The notes under the pieces were generated by a model, which was given only the letters and a program-made list of their open reading frames with translations, made no database searches and was not told the origin of the DNA. The position numbers were made by a program, and so were the translations under genes. A stretch of 64,000 nt of DNA from Microvenator marinus (lineage in GTDB: Bacteria > Myxococcota_A > Bradymonadia > Bradymonadales > Bradymonadaceae), in the NCBI RefSeq assembly GCF_007993755.1, contig NZ_CP042467.1, forward strand, positions 3,248,001-3,312,000, given 5' to 3'. This document shows positions 52,984-61,842 of this stretch, in pieces; within the stretch, counting starts at the first letter, position 1, and each line of letters opens with the position of its first letter.

Positions 52984-54282
52984 ATGCGCGCTGTAGATAT
53001 CATTGCAAAGAAGAGAGATGGACACGAACTAAGCCCTTCGGAGCTCAAGTTCATGGTGGAATCGTTCTCGAAGGACGAGCTTCCGGATTATCAGATGGCG
53101 GCGTTCCTGATGGCTGTCTTCTTCCAGTCGATGAGTGCCGCCGAGCTTGCGCCGTGGGCCGACGCGATGCTGAACTCGGGCGAAATCATCGATTTGAGCC
53201 AGATTTCGGGCTACAAAGTAGATAAGCATTCAACTGGCGGCGTCGGCGACAAGATCTCCCTCATACTCGCCCCTCTTGCGGTGGCCATTGGCCTCAAAGT
53301 CCCCATGATTTCGGGCCGCGGACTTGGTCACACGGGCGGCACCCTGGACAAGTTGGAGAGCATCCCCGGGTTCAATGTGAACCTGAGCGTGGAGGACTTT
53401 AAGCGCATGGTAGACGAAGTCGGAATGTCCCTGATTGGGCAGACGGCCGAGGTTGCGCCTGCGGATAAGCGGCTCTACGCGCTACGCGACGTGACGGCCA
53501 CTGTGGAGTGCATTCCGCTCATCGCGAGCTCCATCATGAGTAAGAAGCTCGCCGAAGGCATCAATGGCCTCGTGCTGGACGTCAAAGTTGGCACCGGCGC
53601 GTTCATGAAGAATTTGGAGAACGCGCGCCTTCTCGCGCAGACCATGATCGATATCGGTACGCGAATGAACTGCGATGTAACGGCGCTGATTACGGATATG
53701 AACCAGCCGCTCGGTCACATGATCGGGAACGCGCTCGAGGTGCATGAGAGCATCGAGACGCTGCGCGGTGAGGGCCCAAAAGATATCGTGGATCTGAGCG
53801 TGGAGCTCGTCTGGGAGATGGCGAAGCTCGCGCACGGAGCCGACGCGCCATCGCGCGAGTCCATTCACGACACTCTGCAGAGTGGAGCGGCGCTGGAGCA
53901 TTTTGCCAAAACCATCGAGTGGCAGGGCGGCGACAGGCGTGTGTGTGACGACCTTAGTCTGCTTCCGCAAGCCGCAAAAACCATGGTGTTCGAAGCGCCT
54001 GCAACCGGCTTCTTGACCGGCACCAACGCGCAGGAAATCGGGCTCGCGGCCACCGAGCTCGGTGCGGGAAGAAATACCAAAGAGGACACGATCGACCCTG
54101 CGGTGGGCCTGAAGCTCCACAAGAAGCTCGGGGATCGGGTGGAAAAAGGCGAGCCTCTTGTCACACTCTACGTCAATCCGTCTTCGAAAGTGGACGCGTG
54201 CACGGCGAGGCTTGAGGGTGCTTTTGAGTTCGGTGAATCTGCCGTAGCGCCTAAGCTTTTGCTAGACCGTTTGGGCGCATGA
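52984..54282 (+). CDS. deoA: Thymidine/pyrimidine-nucleoside phosphorylase
   Basis: Splits thymidine, deoxyuridine or uridine with phosphate to base and (deoxy)ribose-1-phosphate. 432 residues; phosphate site KHSTGGVGDK at 81-90, ISGRGLGHTGGTLDKLESIPG, and LVLDVKVGTGAFMK are all intact. Whether it is DeoA (thymidine-specific) or Pdp (broad) cannot be told from motifs alone. AAGGAG lies 6 bases before ATG 52984. No other deo genes are adjacent. Confidence 0.9.
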   Translation: MRAVDIIAKKRDGHELSPSELKFMVESFSKDELPDYQMAAFLMAVFFQSMSAAELAPWADAMLNSGEIIDLSQISGYKVDKHSTGGVGDKISLILAPLAVAIGLKVPMISGRGLGHTGGTLDKLESIPGFNVNLSVEDFKRMVDEVGMSLIGQTAEVAPADKRLYALRDVTATVECIPLIASSIMSKKLAEGINGLVLDVKVGTGAFMKNLENARLLAQTMIDIGTRMNCDVTALITDMNQPLGHMIGNALEVHESIETLRGEGPKDIVDLSVELVWEMAKLAHGADAPSRESIHDTLQSGAALEHFAKTIEWQGGDRRVCDDLSLLPQAAKTMVFEAPATGFLTGTNAQEIGLAATELGAGRNTKEDTIDPAVGLKLHKKLGDRVEKGEPLVTLYVNPSSKVDACTARLEGAFEFGESAVAPKLLLDRLGA

Positions 54283-54397
54283 TGTAACTCTGCGGCAAAG
54301 ATTTCATCTATTGGCAGGTAGGAAACCCGCACTTTTTGCGCTACCGTCTTAGGCGTCCTAGAGTTATTGGAATCGGTATGAGCGTTCGAGGTAAACA

Positions 54398-54823
54398 ATG
54401 AGTTCAGCGTGGGGAATTATTCACCACAATTCGCATGTGCTCTTTATCCGACGCTCTTTTGAGGTGGGTCGTGGGGGACAGTGGTGCCCGCCTGGCGGCA
54501 CGATGTGGCGTAACGAAACCCCGGAAGTCGCCTGCGTGCGCGAGGTCTACGAAGAGACTGGCCTGCGTGTTTCCATCCAGCGACCCATCGCGAAATTCGA
54601 CTCCGCGCACTATATTTTGTGCAAGCTCAACAACGAGAATGCCGAGGTCACCCTTCGGCCGCGTGAGTGCATCGACTCGCGCTGGGTCTCACCCAAAGAG
54701 CTCCTAACTCTGGGCACCGTGATGGATTTGCGCCGCATCATTCCGGTGCTGCAGATGGCTGAGTTGGCTACTCCGAGAGTCCCCGATGGACTCAAGTTGA
54801 GTGAGCCCGACCCCTGGGACTAG
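54398..54823 (+). CDS. Nudix hydrolase
   Basis: A 141-residue Nudix pyrophosphohydrolase. The Nudix box G-x5-E-x7-REVYEETGL lies at 34-56 and is complete, so metal-dependent cleavage of an X-linked nucleoside diphosphate is expected; the substrate is not predictable. The PPGGT and WVSPKEL segments recall MutT-like members. Between deoA and gap, on the same strand, with a promoter for gap downstream. Confidence 0.85.
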   Translation: MSSAWGIIHHNSHVLFIRRSFEVGRGGQWCPPGGTMWRNETPEVACVREVYEETGLRVSIQRPIAKFDSAHYILCKLNNENAEVTLRPRECIDSRWVSPKELLTLGTVMDLRRIIPVLQMAELATPRVPDGLKLSEPDPWD

Positions 54824-54844
54824 TCCGCAGTCCGACTCTACTCG

Positions 54845-54874
54845 TTGACAGTTCTGACCCTCGGTGGGTATGAG
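54845..54874 (+). promoter_or_regulatory. Sigma-70-type promoter of gap-pgk
   Basis: A perfect -35 TTGACA (54845-54850) and a -10-like TATGAG (54869-54874) with an 18-base spacer. The start site would fall near 54881, giving a leader of about 37 bases. Confidence 0.6.
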
Positions 54875-54885
54875 AACACGTGTTC
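54874..54885. promoter_or_regulatory. Palindromic operator at the gap-pgk promoter
   Basis: GAACACGTGTTC is a perfect 12-bp palindrome that begins at the last base of the -10 element and covers the expected start site, the usual place for a repressor. The regulator is not known; GAAC-N4-GTTC also resembles LexA boxes of some bacteria. Confidence 0.5.
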
Positions 54886-54917
54886 GATTTTGACTCCTTT
54901 TACATGAGGGTAAGCAT

Positions 54918-55925
54918 ATGAGTATTCGTATCGGTATCAATGGTTTTGGCCGCATCGGCCGTTGTGTTGCACGCATCGCTGCCAAGAATCCAAACGTCGA
55001 TTTGGTGGCAATCAATGACCTCACAAGCGCTGAGCAGTTGGCCTACCTCTTTAAGTACGACTCCACGCACGGCAAATGGGACGGAGAGGTCTCAAGCACC
55101 GAAAACTCCATCACCATCGATGGCGACACCATGAAAGTGTTCTCGGAGCGCGACCCGGCTAACATTCCGTGGGGCGACCTCGGAGTAGATTACGTGCTCG
55201 AGTGCACGGGCATCTTCCGCTCCAAGGAAAAGGCGAGCAAGCATATCGAAGCTGGCGCGAAGTTCGTGCTGGTGTCGGCGCCCGGTAAGGGCCTCGACAT
55301 GACCTTTGTCAAGGGCGTCAACCACGACAAGTTCACTCCTGATATGACCGTGATTGACGTGGCGAGCTGCACCACCAACTGCCTCGCGCCGGTCGCGAAA
55401 GTCCTTCACGAAAAGTTTGGAATTGAGCATGGTTTGATGACCACGATTCACTCGTACACCAACGACCAGGGCCTGCTCGACGCGCCGCACCCATCGGATT
55501 TCCGCCGTGCTCGCGCCGCCGCCATCAATATGGTGATCACCACCACCGGTGCGGCGATCGCTGTGACCAAGGCGCTTCCTGAGCTTAAAGGCAAGCTCGA
55601 CGGAACCTCGATCCGCGTCCCAACTCCGAACGTGAGCTGCGTAGACCTCGTGGCGACCTTCGAGAAGCCCGTGACCGTGGAAGCCATCAACGCCGCCATG
55701 AAAGAGGCAGCTGAAGGCGAGCTTAAGGGAATCCTTGGCTACACCGACGAGCCCGTGGTCTCCACCGATATGATGAACGACCCGCATTCATCCATCTTCG
55801 ACTCACTCGCCACCATGACGATTGGCGACAAGATGGCCAAAATCATCTCGTGGTACGACAACGAGTGGGGCTACTCCGCACGTATGATCGATGCTCTTCT
55901 CTACGTCGATGGAAAGCGGAACTAA
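54918..55925 (+). CDS. gap: Glyceraldehyde-3-phosphate dehydrogenase
   Basis: Glycolytic enzyme that oxidises GAP to 1,3-bisphosphoglycerate with NAD. 335 residues; NAD-binding GINGFGRIGR at the start, Asp34 (INDLT) favouring NAD over NADP, catalytic Cys151 in ASCTTNCLAP, and SWYDNEWGYS near the end. pgk follows after 2 bases on the same transcript. Palindromic promoter region upstream. Confidence 0.97.
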   Translation: MSIRIGINGFGRIGRCVARIAAKNPNVDLVAINDLTSAEQLAYLFKYDSTHGKWDGEVSSTENSITIDGDTMKVFSERDPANIPWGDLGVDYVLECTGIFRSKEKASKHIEAGAKFVLVSAPGKGLDMTFVKGVNHDKFTPDMTVIDVASCTTNCLAPVAKVLHEKFGIEHGLMTTIHSYTNDQGLLDAPHPSDFRRARAAAINMVITTTGAAIAVTKALPELKGKLDGTSIRVPTPNVSCVDLVATFEKPVTVEAINAAMKEAAEGELKGILGYTDEPVVSTDMMNDPHSSIFDSLATMTIGDKMAKIISWYDNEWGYSARMIDALLYVDGKRN

Positions 55926-55927
55926 TC

Positions 55928-57145
55928 ATGGATATCACCGGCATCAGCTTTGTAGACGACCTCAAACTCAAGGGTAAGAAGGTCTTTATTCGCGTGGATT
56001 TCAACGTGCCGTTGAACGGCTCGGAGATTACGGATGACGCGCGAATTCGGGCGGCGATTCCCACCATCGAGTACGTGGTCGAACAAGGCGGCATCCCGAT
56101 TATCGCAAGCCACCTCGGCCGGCCAAAGGGCACGCCGAATCCTAAGTATTCCATGGAACCGGTGGCGCTCAGATTGGCCAAACTCACGGGATATGAGGTC
56201 ATCTTGCCGGAGTCGTTGCACGACCCTGTGATACCGACGCTCATCGCTGATATTAAGCCAGACCAGGTGGTGCTCCTCGAGAATCTGAGGTTCCATCCCG
56301 GCGAGGAAAAGGGTGACCCGGAGTTTGCTAAGTCCTTGGCTGACCTCGCGGATATCTACATCAGTGATGCGTTTGGCGCGATGCACCGAAAGCACGCGTC
56401 GGTCTATCAGATGGTGCAGCATTTTGGACGTGGAACGAAGGCTGCTGGCCTTCTGGTTCGCGACGAAATCCGCGCGTTGGGCGGCCTTTTGGGGCAGCCC
56501 GCGAAGCCGTTCGTGGCTGTGATGGGTGGGGCCAAAGTTTCGGACAAGATCGGCGTGTTGACATCGCTCATCGAGAAGGTCGACAAGGTCGTGATTGGCG
56601 GTGCGATGGCCTATACCTTCCTCGCCGCGCAGGGCCACAATATGGGCGCGTCGCGGGTTGAAGAGGACCAGATCGATACGGCCCTCAAGATCTTGCAGCG
56701 AGCTGCAAAGCTCGGCAAAGAGATCGTTCTGCCTGTGGACCACCGAATCGCGCGAAGCTTTGACGCCAAGAGGGAGGAGGACGTTCAGGTCACCTCAGAT
56801 ATCGCGATCTCAGAAGGCTGGATGGGCCTCGATATCGGCCCGAAATCCGTGGAGCTCTTTGTGAGCGAAATCGCTGAGGCGAAGACGATCTTTTGGAATG
56901 GTCCGATGGGCGTCTTTGAGTCGGAGTTGTTCAGCAAGGGAACCATGGCGGTGGCGCATGCCATTGCGGACGCCAAGGGCTTTACGGTCATCGGTGGTGG
57001 CGACTCTGCGTCTGCGGCGAAAGTCGCCGGTGTGGAGAAGAAGGTCGACCACATCTCGACGGGCGGCGGCGCAAGCCTTGAGCTCATCGAGAACGGCACT
57101 CTGCCAGGCATCGAGGCCCTACGCCTCAACCACCCGTTTTCTTAA
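55928..57145 (+). CDS. pgk: Phosphoglycerate kinase
   Basis: Transfers phosphate from 1,3-bisphosphoglycerate to ADP. 405 residues from ATG 55928, with KGKKVFIRVDFNVPLN, ASHLGRPKG, LLENLRFHPGEEKGD, MGGAKVSDKIG and GGGDSASA motifs complete. A longer frame from 55850 overlaps gap and is not the start. The 3' end overlaps the convergent Hsp90-like gene by 20 bases. Confidence 0.97.
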   Translation: MDITGISFVDDLKLKGKKVFIRVDFNVPLNGSEITDDARIRAAIPTIEYVVEQGGIPIIASHLGRPKGTPNPKYSMEPVALRLAKLTGYEVILPESLHDPVIPTLIADIKPDQVVLLENLRFHPGEEKGDPEFAKSLADLADIYISDAFGAMHRKHASVYQMVQHFGRGTKAAGLLVRDEIRALGGLLGQPAKPFVAVMGGAKVSDKIGVLTSLIEKVDKVVIGGAMAYTFLAAQGHNMGASRVEEDQIDTALKILQRAAKLGKEIVLPVDHRIARSFDAKREEDVQVTSDIAISEGWMGLDIGPKSVELFVSEIAEAKTIFWNGPMGVFESELFSKGTMAVAHAIADAKGFTVIGGGDSASAAKVAGVEKKVDHISTGGGASLELIENGTLPGIEALRLNHPFS

Positions 57146-58679
57146 GCGTACACGTCAATAACAACTCGTTGTCCGCCTTGATGCTCCAACCGCGCGGTAC
57201 ACCAATATACTTAACCAAGAGGTAGGCGGCCCATTCCGGGGCGGTCTCCGCCCTTGCGAGCGTGTCTTGAACAACCTTGTGCGCAAGGTTTAGTACGCAA
57301 ATCTTGGATTCCATGGGCATCTGCGCCTGGTTCTTCTTAAACTCGGTGTACTCCAAAGGCTCAAGCTTCTTAAACCCGACCGCCACCTCGGAAACCACAG
57401 CCGACCCTGGATAGTCAAAGGTCGCGAGCCTGAAGTCTGTCTTCGGATAAAGTTGGGTGAGCACAGTGTTAAGCGACGAGAAAGGCGCCGGGATCTGAGC
57501 GAGCGCGCGTGGAAAAACGAAGGACGCTTCCAGAGAAGGAATCTGGATCTTTCGAAACTCAAAAAGAGAGTTGAAGAGATTTGGGTGGAGTAGGAGTTCG
57601 GCCTTATCCACGTATTCACTGATGTGTCCCGACCCGTGAGTAAAGTACACACGTCCGCGGCGCCAGAGCTTTTGAACCTGACTAAAGCTCAAGGGCTGGC
57701 CACCGCGGGTCGGGAAGATCTCTCGGTCATCCCACTTGTCCCAGAAGTCCCGAAAGGTACGCGAAAGGTTCGTGAGGATCTTGGCCAAGGATTGATAGTC
57801 CTTTATCCCTTGTGGCGAGCTGTCCGGAGCACGTGCGAAGGCCTCGAGGCGCGCAAAAAGTTGAGCCGGAAGCTGCTTCTTCTCCACGTCCCGCAAGAGT
57901 GCCTGGACCTTGTGGAAGTGCTTATCCTCTAGGATCTGGTCGCGGGTCAACGTGTGCTCGAGATATCGCGAGTCGATCTTGAACGTGACAAATGGAATCT
58001 TAGAGGCCGCCTCGGAGAGTGTGAGTCCCCGGTTATAAAAGCCTGCAGCGGGTGAGTATTCATCGTCGTCGTAGCCTGCCACAAGGCGCGTGCCTTCCTC
58101 CTCGTAAGTCACTTTTACGAGGCTCGGGACGTCAAACGGGTCGCGGATATCTTCGGAGTCAAAGTAGATCGGAACGGCCACGTGTCGGCACCACGCTTTG
58201 GTGACCTCCCGAACGCGCGCCTCCATCTCTTTGGCAGCCTTGGCATCCACACGTTTGAGCAGCTGAATCTGAGTACCTTCCACCGGATGTTGGAGGCGAA
58301 TCAGCTCATAGCTACGGTTCGGATGGAAGAGCACTCGCCAGTATTCGCCGCCACGGCCGGTGTCCAGGACGACCAGGTCAGGTTCGATCGCAAACACGGA
58401 CACAAAGCCGATCCCAAAGCGGCCGATCTGCGTGAGGTCGTCCTCTTTGGTTGAGCTGAAGAGCCTCGTCAGTTTGTTCTCAATAATGTCGCGCGTCATG
58501 CCCTCGCCGAAATCCTCGACGAAGATCTTGAACACGCCATCCAAATACTCGGTGCGCACAAAGACCTCTTGTGAGCCGGCATCGATGGCGTTCTGAATGA
58601 GTTCGCGCAAAAAGGCCATCGGATCAGAAAACTGATTGATGAGCTCTTGGAGGACAGAATCGGTATGTAGAGCACTCAT
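57126..58679 (-). CDS. Divergent Hsp90/HtpG-like GHKL ATPase
   Basis: A 517-residue soluble protein. The N-terminal 200 residues form a GHKL ATPase domain: LRELIQNAIDAG with Glu26 and Asn30, DFGEGM (56-61), SSTKE and GRFGIGFVSVF (86-96), closely following Hsp90. The middle region is Hsp90-like (SRYLEHTLTRDQIL), but the protein is about 100 residues shorter than HtpG and the C-terminal dimerisation part is not evident. It overlaps ppk1 by 4 bases as the downstream gene. A chaperone role linked to polyphosphate is inference. Confidence 0.8.
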   Translation of the reverse strand: MSALHTDSVLQELINQFSDPMAFLRELIQNAIDAGSQEVFVRTEYLDGVFKIFVEDFGEGMTRDIIENKLTRLFSSTKEDDLTQIGRFGIGFVSVFAIEPDLVVLDTGRGGEYWRVLFHPNRSYELIRLQHPVEGTQIQLLKRVDAKAAKEMEARVREVTKAWCRHVAVPIYFDSEDIRDPFDVPSLVKVTYEEEGTRLVAGYDDDEYSPAAGFYNRGLTLSEAASKIPFVTFKIDSRYLEHTLTRDQILEDKHFHKVQALLRDVEKKQLPAQLFARLEAFARAPDSSPQGIKDYQSLAKILTNLSRTFRDFWDKWDDREIFPTRGGQPLSFSQVQKLWRRGRVYFTHGSGHISEYVDKAELLLHPNLFNSLFEFRKIQIPSLEASFVFPRALAQIPAPFSSLNTVLTQLYPKTDFRLATFDYPGSAVVSEVAVGFKKLEPLEYTEFKKNQAQMPMESKICVLNLAHKVVQDTLARAETAPEWAAYLLVKYIGVPRGWSIKADNELLLTCTLKKTGG

Positions 58680-60793
58680 GCGGGTGGGAGCTCCTTTAAT
58701 GCATACATTTCAAGCAGTGTGCGCTGGGCGTTGAGCGCATCTCTATCGGGCTCGAGGCGCTCATAAGATCCGTCGGAATTCAGCACCCAGGTCTGCACGG
58801 TATCGTCCAGGTAGAGCTGGAAGCACTCGTGATAAAGGCGCTGCGCCAACTCGGGATCCTCGACCGGCACGCATTGTTCCACGCGCCTGAAGAGATTTCG
58901 GCTCATCCAGTCGGCGCTCGCGAAATAACACTGGAATTCGTCGTTTAAGAAATAGAAGACGCGCGAATGTTCAAGGAAACGCCCAACAATACTGCGGACC
59001 TGGATATTTTCTGAAAGATCGGGCACACCGGGCCTCAGACAACAAATCCCGCGGATGATGAGGTCGATTTTGACCCCGGCGCGCGATGCCTTGTAGAGCT
59101 CTCGTATCACCTGAGGTTCGGTCAATGAGTTCATCTTCGCGATGATCCTGGCGGGCCTTCCCTCAGACGCAGCCTTGGCCTCGGCCTGAATGCGCTCCAC
59201 CAACCAGTCGTGCAGCGTAAACGGCGACTGCTCGAGCTTCTTTAGTCTGAGCGCACGCCCAAACCCTGTGAGCTGGATGAACATCTTGTGTACATCGGCG
59301 CAATAATCAGGATCGGCCGTAAAGATGCCGATATCCGTGTACTGACGGGCCGTCCTTGGGTGGTAGTTGCCGGTCCCAAGGTGTGCGTATCGCCGGAGCC
59401 GCGTGCCTTCTCGGCGCACCACGAGCGCCATTTTGGAGTGCGTCTTGTAGCCCACCACGCCGTACACCACGTGTGCCCCAGCTTCCTCGAGCCGGTGGGC
59501 GAGCTGGATATTGCGCTCCTCGTCGAATCGCGCGCGCAGCTCGATGATCACCGTGACTTCTTTTCCGTTTCGGGCGGCATCGATGAGAGCGGCCGGCAGC
59601 CCCGAATCCACATCGGTTCGGTAGAGCGTCATCTTGATCGCCAGCACGTCCTTATCCGTAGATGCCTGCTTGATAAAATCCACCACCGGCTGAAAGGACT
59701 CGAAGGGATGGTGGAGCATGATATCGCGGGTTCGGATGGCCTCGAAGATATCGCGTCGCTCAAGGATCGTAGGCACAGAGCCAATGAAGGATTTAAACGA
59801 TAGCTGCGGCTCCTGAACCTCGTCTGTCAGGGCCATAAGACGATTCAAGTTCACCGGTCCGTTGACCTGATAGCAGTCCTCGGAGTGCAGGTTGAACTGG
59901 TCGCGCAGAAACGCGATCATGTTCTCTGGGCAATTGTCGGCAACCTCAAGCCGCACCGCATCCCCATAATGTCTGGAGAAGAGCTCGTCCTCAAGCGCGC
60001 GCCTCAAGTCGTCGATCTCCTCCTCGTCTACGAAGAGATCCGAGTTTCTGGTGACCCTGAACTGGTAGCAGCCCGTGACGCGCATGCCAGGGAAAAGGTC
60101 CTCCACATGGGCGTGGATGATCGAGGACAAAAAGACGAACTCGTATTTGTCTCGGGTCACGCTATTCGGCATGCGGATGATCCGCGGAAGCGAGCGCGGA
60201 GCCTGAACCACAGCCACGCCGCTGTCGCGGCCAAACGCGTCTTCACCCTCGAGCGAGACGATGAAATTCAAGCTCTTGTTGAGCACGCGCGGGAACGGAT
60301 GGCTCGGGTCCAAGCCGAGCGGGCTCAAAACCGGGAGCAGTTGCTGATTAAAGTATCGTTTGACCCACCGCCGCTGTTTATCCGTCCAACGCGTGCGGCG
60401 CGCGAATCGGATGCCCGCGTTCTCGAGCTCCGGGATCAGGACCTGGTTCAGGGTCTCGTACTGCTTCTTGACCAGATCGTGTGTGAACAACGCAATCTTA
60501 TGAACCTGTTCTTTGGGGGTAAGTCCATCGGGCCCAGTCTGAATCGAGCCGCCGAGGATCTGGTGTTTTAGACGCGCGACGCGAACCTCAAAGAACTCAT
60601 CGAGGTTTGTGCTCGAGATACACAGGAATTTCAGGCGCTCCATGAGTGGCAGCGACGGGTCGAGCGCGAGCTCGAGCACCCGCAAATTGAACTGCAACCA
60701 GCTCAGCTCGCGGTTGATGAAGTTCTCGGGTTCGCGCAAGTCGAGCTCTTCCTTCTCCTGATGTTCCATGGTTTCGGGCATGTCGATGGCCAT
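58676..60793 (-). CDS. ppk1: Polyphosphate kinase 1
   Basis: Makes inorganic polyphosphate from ATP. 705 residues with the four PPK1 domains; FINRELSWLQFNLRVL near the N-terminus, FNPSHP-like and KMTLYRTD motifs, phosphoacceptor His452 in YKTHSKMALVVRR, LGTGNYHPRTARQYTD, and GICCLRPGVP. Start at 60793 behind GAGGGAAG; the frame extends to 60832. It is followed by the Hsp90-like gene with 4-base overlap. No ppx gene is nearby. Confidence 0.95.
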   Translation of the reverse strand: MAIDMPETMEHQEKEELDLREPENFINRELSWLQFNLRVLELALDPSLPLMERLKFLCISSTNLDEFFEVRVARLKHQILGGSIQTGPDGLTPKEQVHKIALFTHDLVKKQYETLNQVLIPELENAGIRFARRTRWTDKQRRWVKRYFNQQLLPVLSPLGLDPSHPFPRVLNKSLNFIVSLEGEDAFGRDSGVAVVQAPRSLPRIIRMPNSVTRDKYEFVFLSSIIHAHVEDLFPGMRVTGCYQFRVTRNSDLFVDEEEIDDLRRALEDELFSRHYGDAVRLEVADNCPENMIAFLRDQFNLHSEDCYQVNGPVNLNRLMALTDEVQEPQLSFKSFIGSVPTILERRDIFEAIRTRDIMLHHPFESFQPVVDFIKQASTDKDVLAIKMTLYRTDVDSGLPAALIDAARNGKEVTVIIELRARFDEERNIQLAHRLEEAGAHVVYGVVGYKTHSKMALVVRREGTRLRRYAHLGTGNYHPRTARQYTDIGIFTADPDYCADVHKMFIQLTGFGRALRLKKLEQSPFTLHDWLVERIQAEAKAASEGRPARIIAKMNSLTEPQVIRELYKASRAGVKIDLIIRGICCLRPGVPDLSENIQVRSIVGRFLEHSRVFYFLNDEFQCYFASADWMSRNLFRRVEQCVPVEDPELAQRLYHECFQLYLDDTVQTWVLNSDGSYERLEPDRDALNAQRTLLEMYALKELPPA

Positions 60794-60916
60794 ACTTCCC
60801 TCGAAAAAACTTGAGCCAGCAGGGTACACCATCTAGGCGTGTGTTGCAGGAGAATTGCACTGAATTTCGATTCGTGCCAATCATCCTCGTGGAAATTTTA
60901 GGATGAGGCTCGCGAC

Positions 60917-61579
60917 ATGAGTGAACAAGAAAAGAGTGAAAGACCCGCATGGCTCGTGCCCCTTGCCGTGGTTGCGATCGTCGCCGCGGCGGCACCGAAC
61001 TACTTTTTCACCACGCCCTTCCGCCTCTACATAGACGGCACCATGAAAGGCTTTTACGGGCTTTCGATCTGGGCACCCACGATCCTCGCGGCCGCAGCCT
61101 TCTTTGCCGGCACCGATTATTTTGATCGGTTGGTGCCTGCCAAGCCATCTCTGAATGCGATCACGGTCATCGGCACCCTGATGTGGGTGGTCTTTGTGTC
61201 GCAGTGGTTCCCTGGCTATTGGACGAATATTTCGGCCCCGCCTTGGGACGAACTGATCAAGGTGATGCCGCTCTACGCGGGGCTTTTTGCGATTCAATCC
61301 CTCTTCTACCAGGGCTTTTTGCAGCAGACGATCTTGGGCGAGAAGCATCGGTATATTCGGGTGTTTGGTCCGGCTTTGACGGCGGTGGCGATCTGGTTGC
61401 CTTGCGTGCGTCATATGGTGGACATGGACACCTCGTTCAAGGAATTCTTGTTGCCGGCATTTGTGCTCCAATCGCTCTTGTCGGGCATGACGGAAGCCGG
61501 GGCTACGAATGCTCGCGTGATGGCTGTGGCTGCGGTGATGGGGGCCGCATGGGTGTGGTTCCAACAGGGGATTTTCTAG
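60917..61579 (+). CDS. Multi-pass membrane protein, unknown
   Basis: No family recognised with confidence. 220 residues, seven or so hydrophobic segments beginning at about 12, 50 and 80, with aromatic-rich loops (PGYWTNISAPPWDE). YQGFLQQTILGEKHRY near 130-146 and a later His are reminiscent of CPBP-type membrane proteins, but the key Glu-Glu pair is absent. Divergent from ppk1; followed 8 bases later by a small Cys-containing protein and birA. Confidence 0.65.
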   Translation: MSEQEKSERPAWLVPLAVVAIVAAAAPNYFFTTPFRLYIDGTMKGFYGLSIWAPTILAAAAFFAGTDYFDRLVPAKPSLNAITVIGTLMWVVFVSQWFPGYWTNISAPPWDELIKVMPLYAGLFAIQSLFYQGFLQQTILGEKHRYIRVFGPALTAVAIWLPCVRHMVDMDTSFKEFLLPAFVLQSLLSGMTEAGATNARVMAVAAVMGAAWVWFQQGIF

Positions 61580-61587
61580 GAGACTTC

Positions 61588-61842
61588 ATGACGAGCGAGA
61601 GAGAGAAGCGACGAATTGCCCGCGAAGGCGCACAAAAGCTCAAGAATCAGGCGGGGTGGGACACGTCCAAATTCAAGGCGAAGGACCCCATGGAGAAGCT
61701 CCAGGAATTGGTGGCCAAAGAGGCCGCAGAAGGCATGGCAAAAGCCGGTGAGGAATGCGAAGATTGCCGCAAAACGAGGGAAGAACTTAACGATGAAACC
61801 GCGTTGTGCCAGACGCACCTCGCCAAAGCCATGGGATTCTAA
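61588..61842 (+). CDS. Small protein with C-x2-C...C-x2-H zinc-knuckle-like motif
   Basis: No family recognised. 84 residues from ATG 61588 (AGGAG upstream). Charged, helical N-terminus (REKRRIAREGAQKLKNQAG), then ECEDCRKTREELN and LCQTHLAKAMGF giving a C-x2-C-x13-C-x2-H arrangement that could bind zinc. Its stop TAA overlaps the birA start in TAATG, so it is translationally coupled to birA. Confidence 0.65.
   Translation: MTSEREKRRIAREGAQKLKNQAGWDTSKFKAKDPMEKLQELVAKEAAEGMAKAGEECEDCRKTREELNDETALCQTHLAKAMGF

Noticed and set aside
54874-54885. CACGTG palindrome as a parS site
   Set aside because: The flanks GAA/TTC do not fit TGTTT/AAACA; its position at a promoter points to an operator.
55922-56743. 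Minus-strand open frame of 273 codons
   Set aside because: Antisense to pgk, whose motifs are complete.
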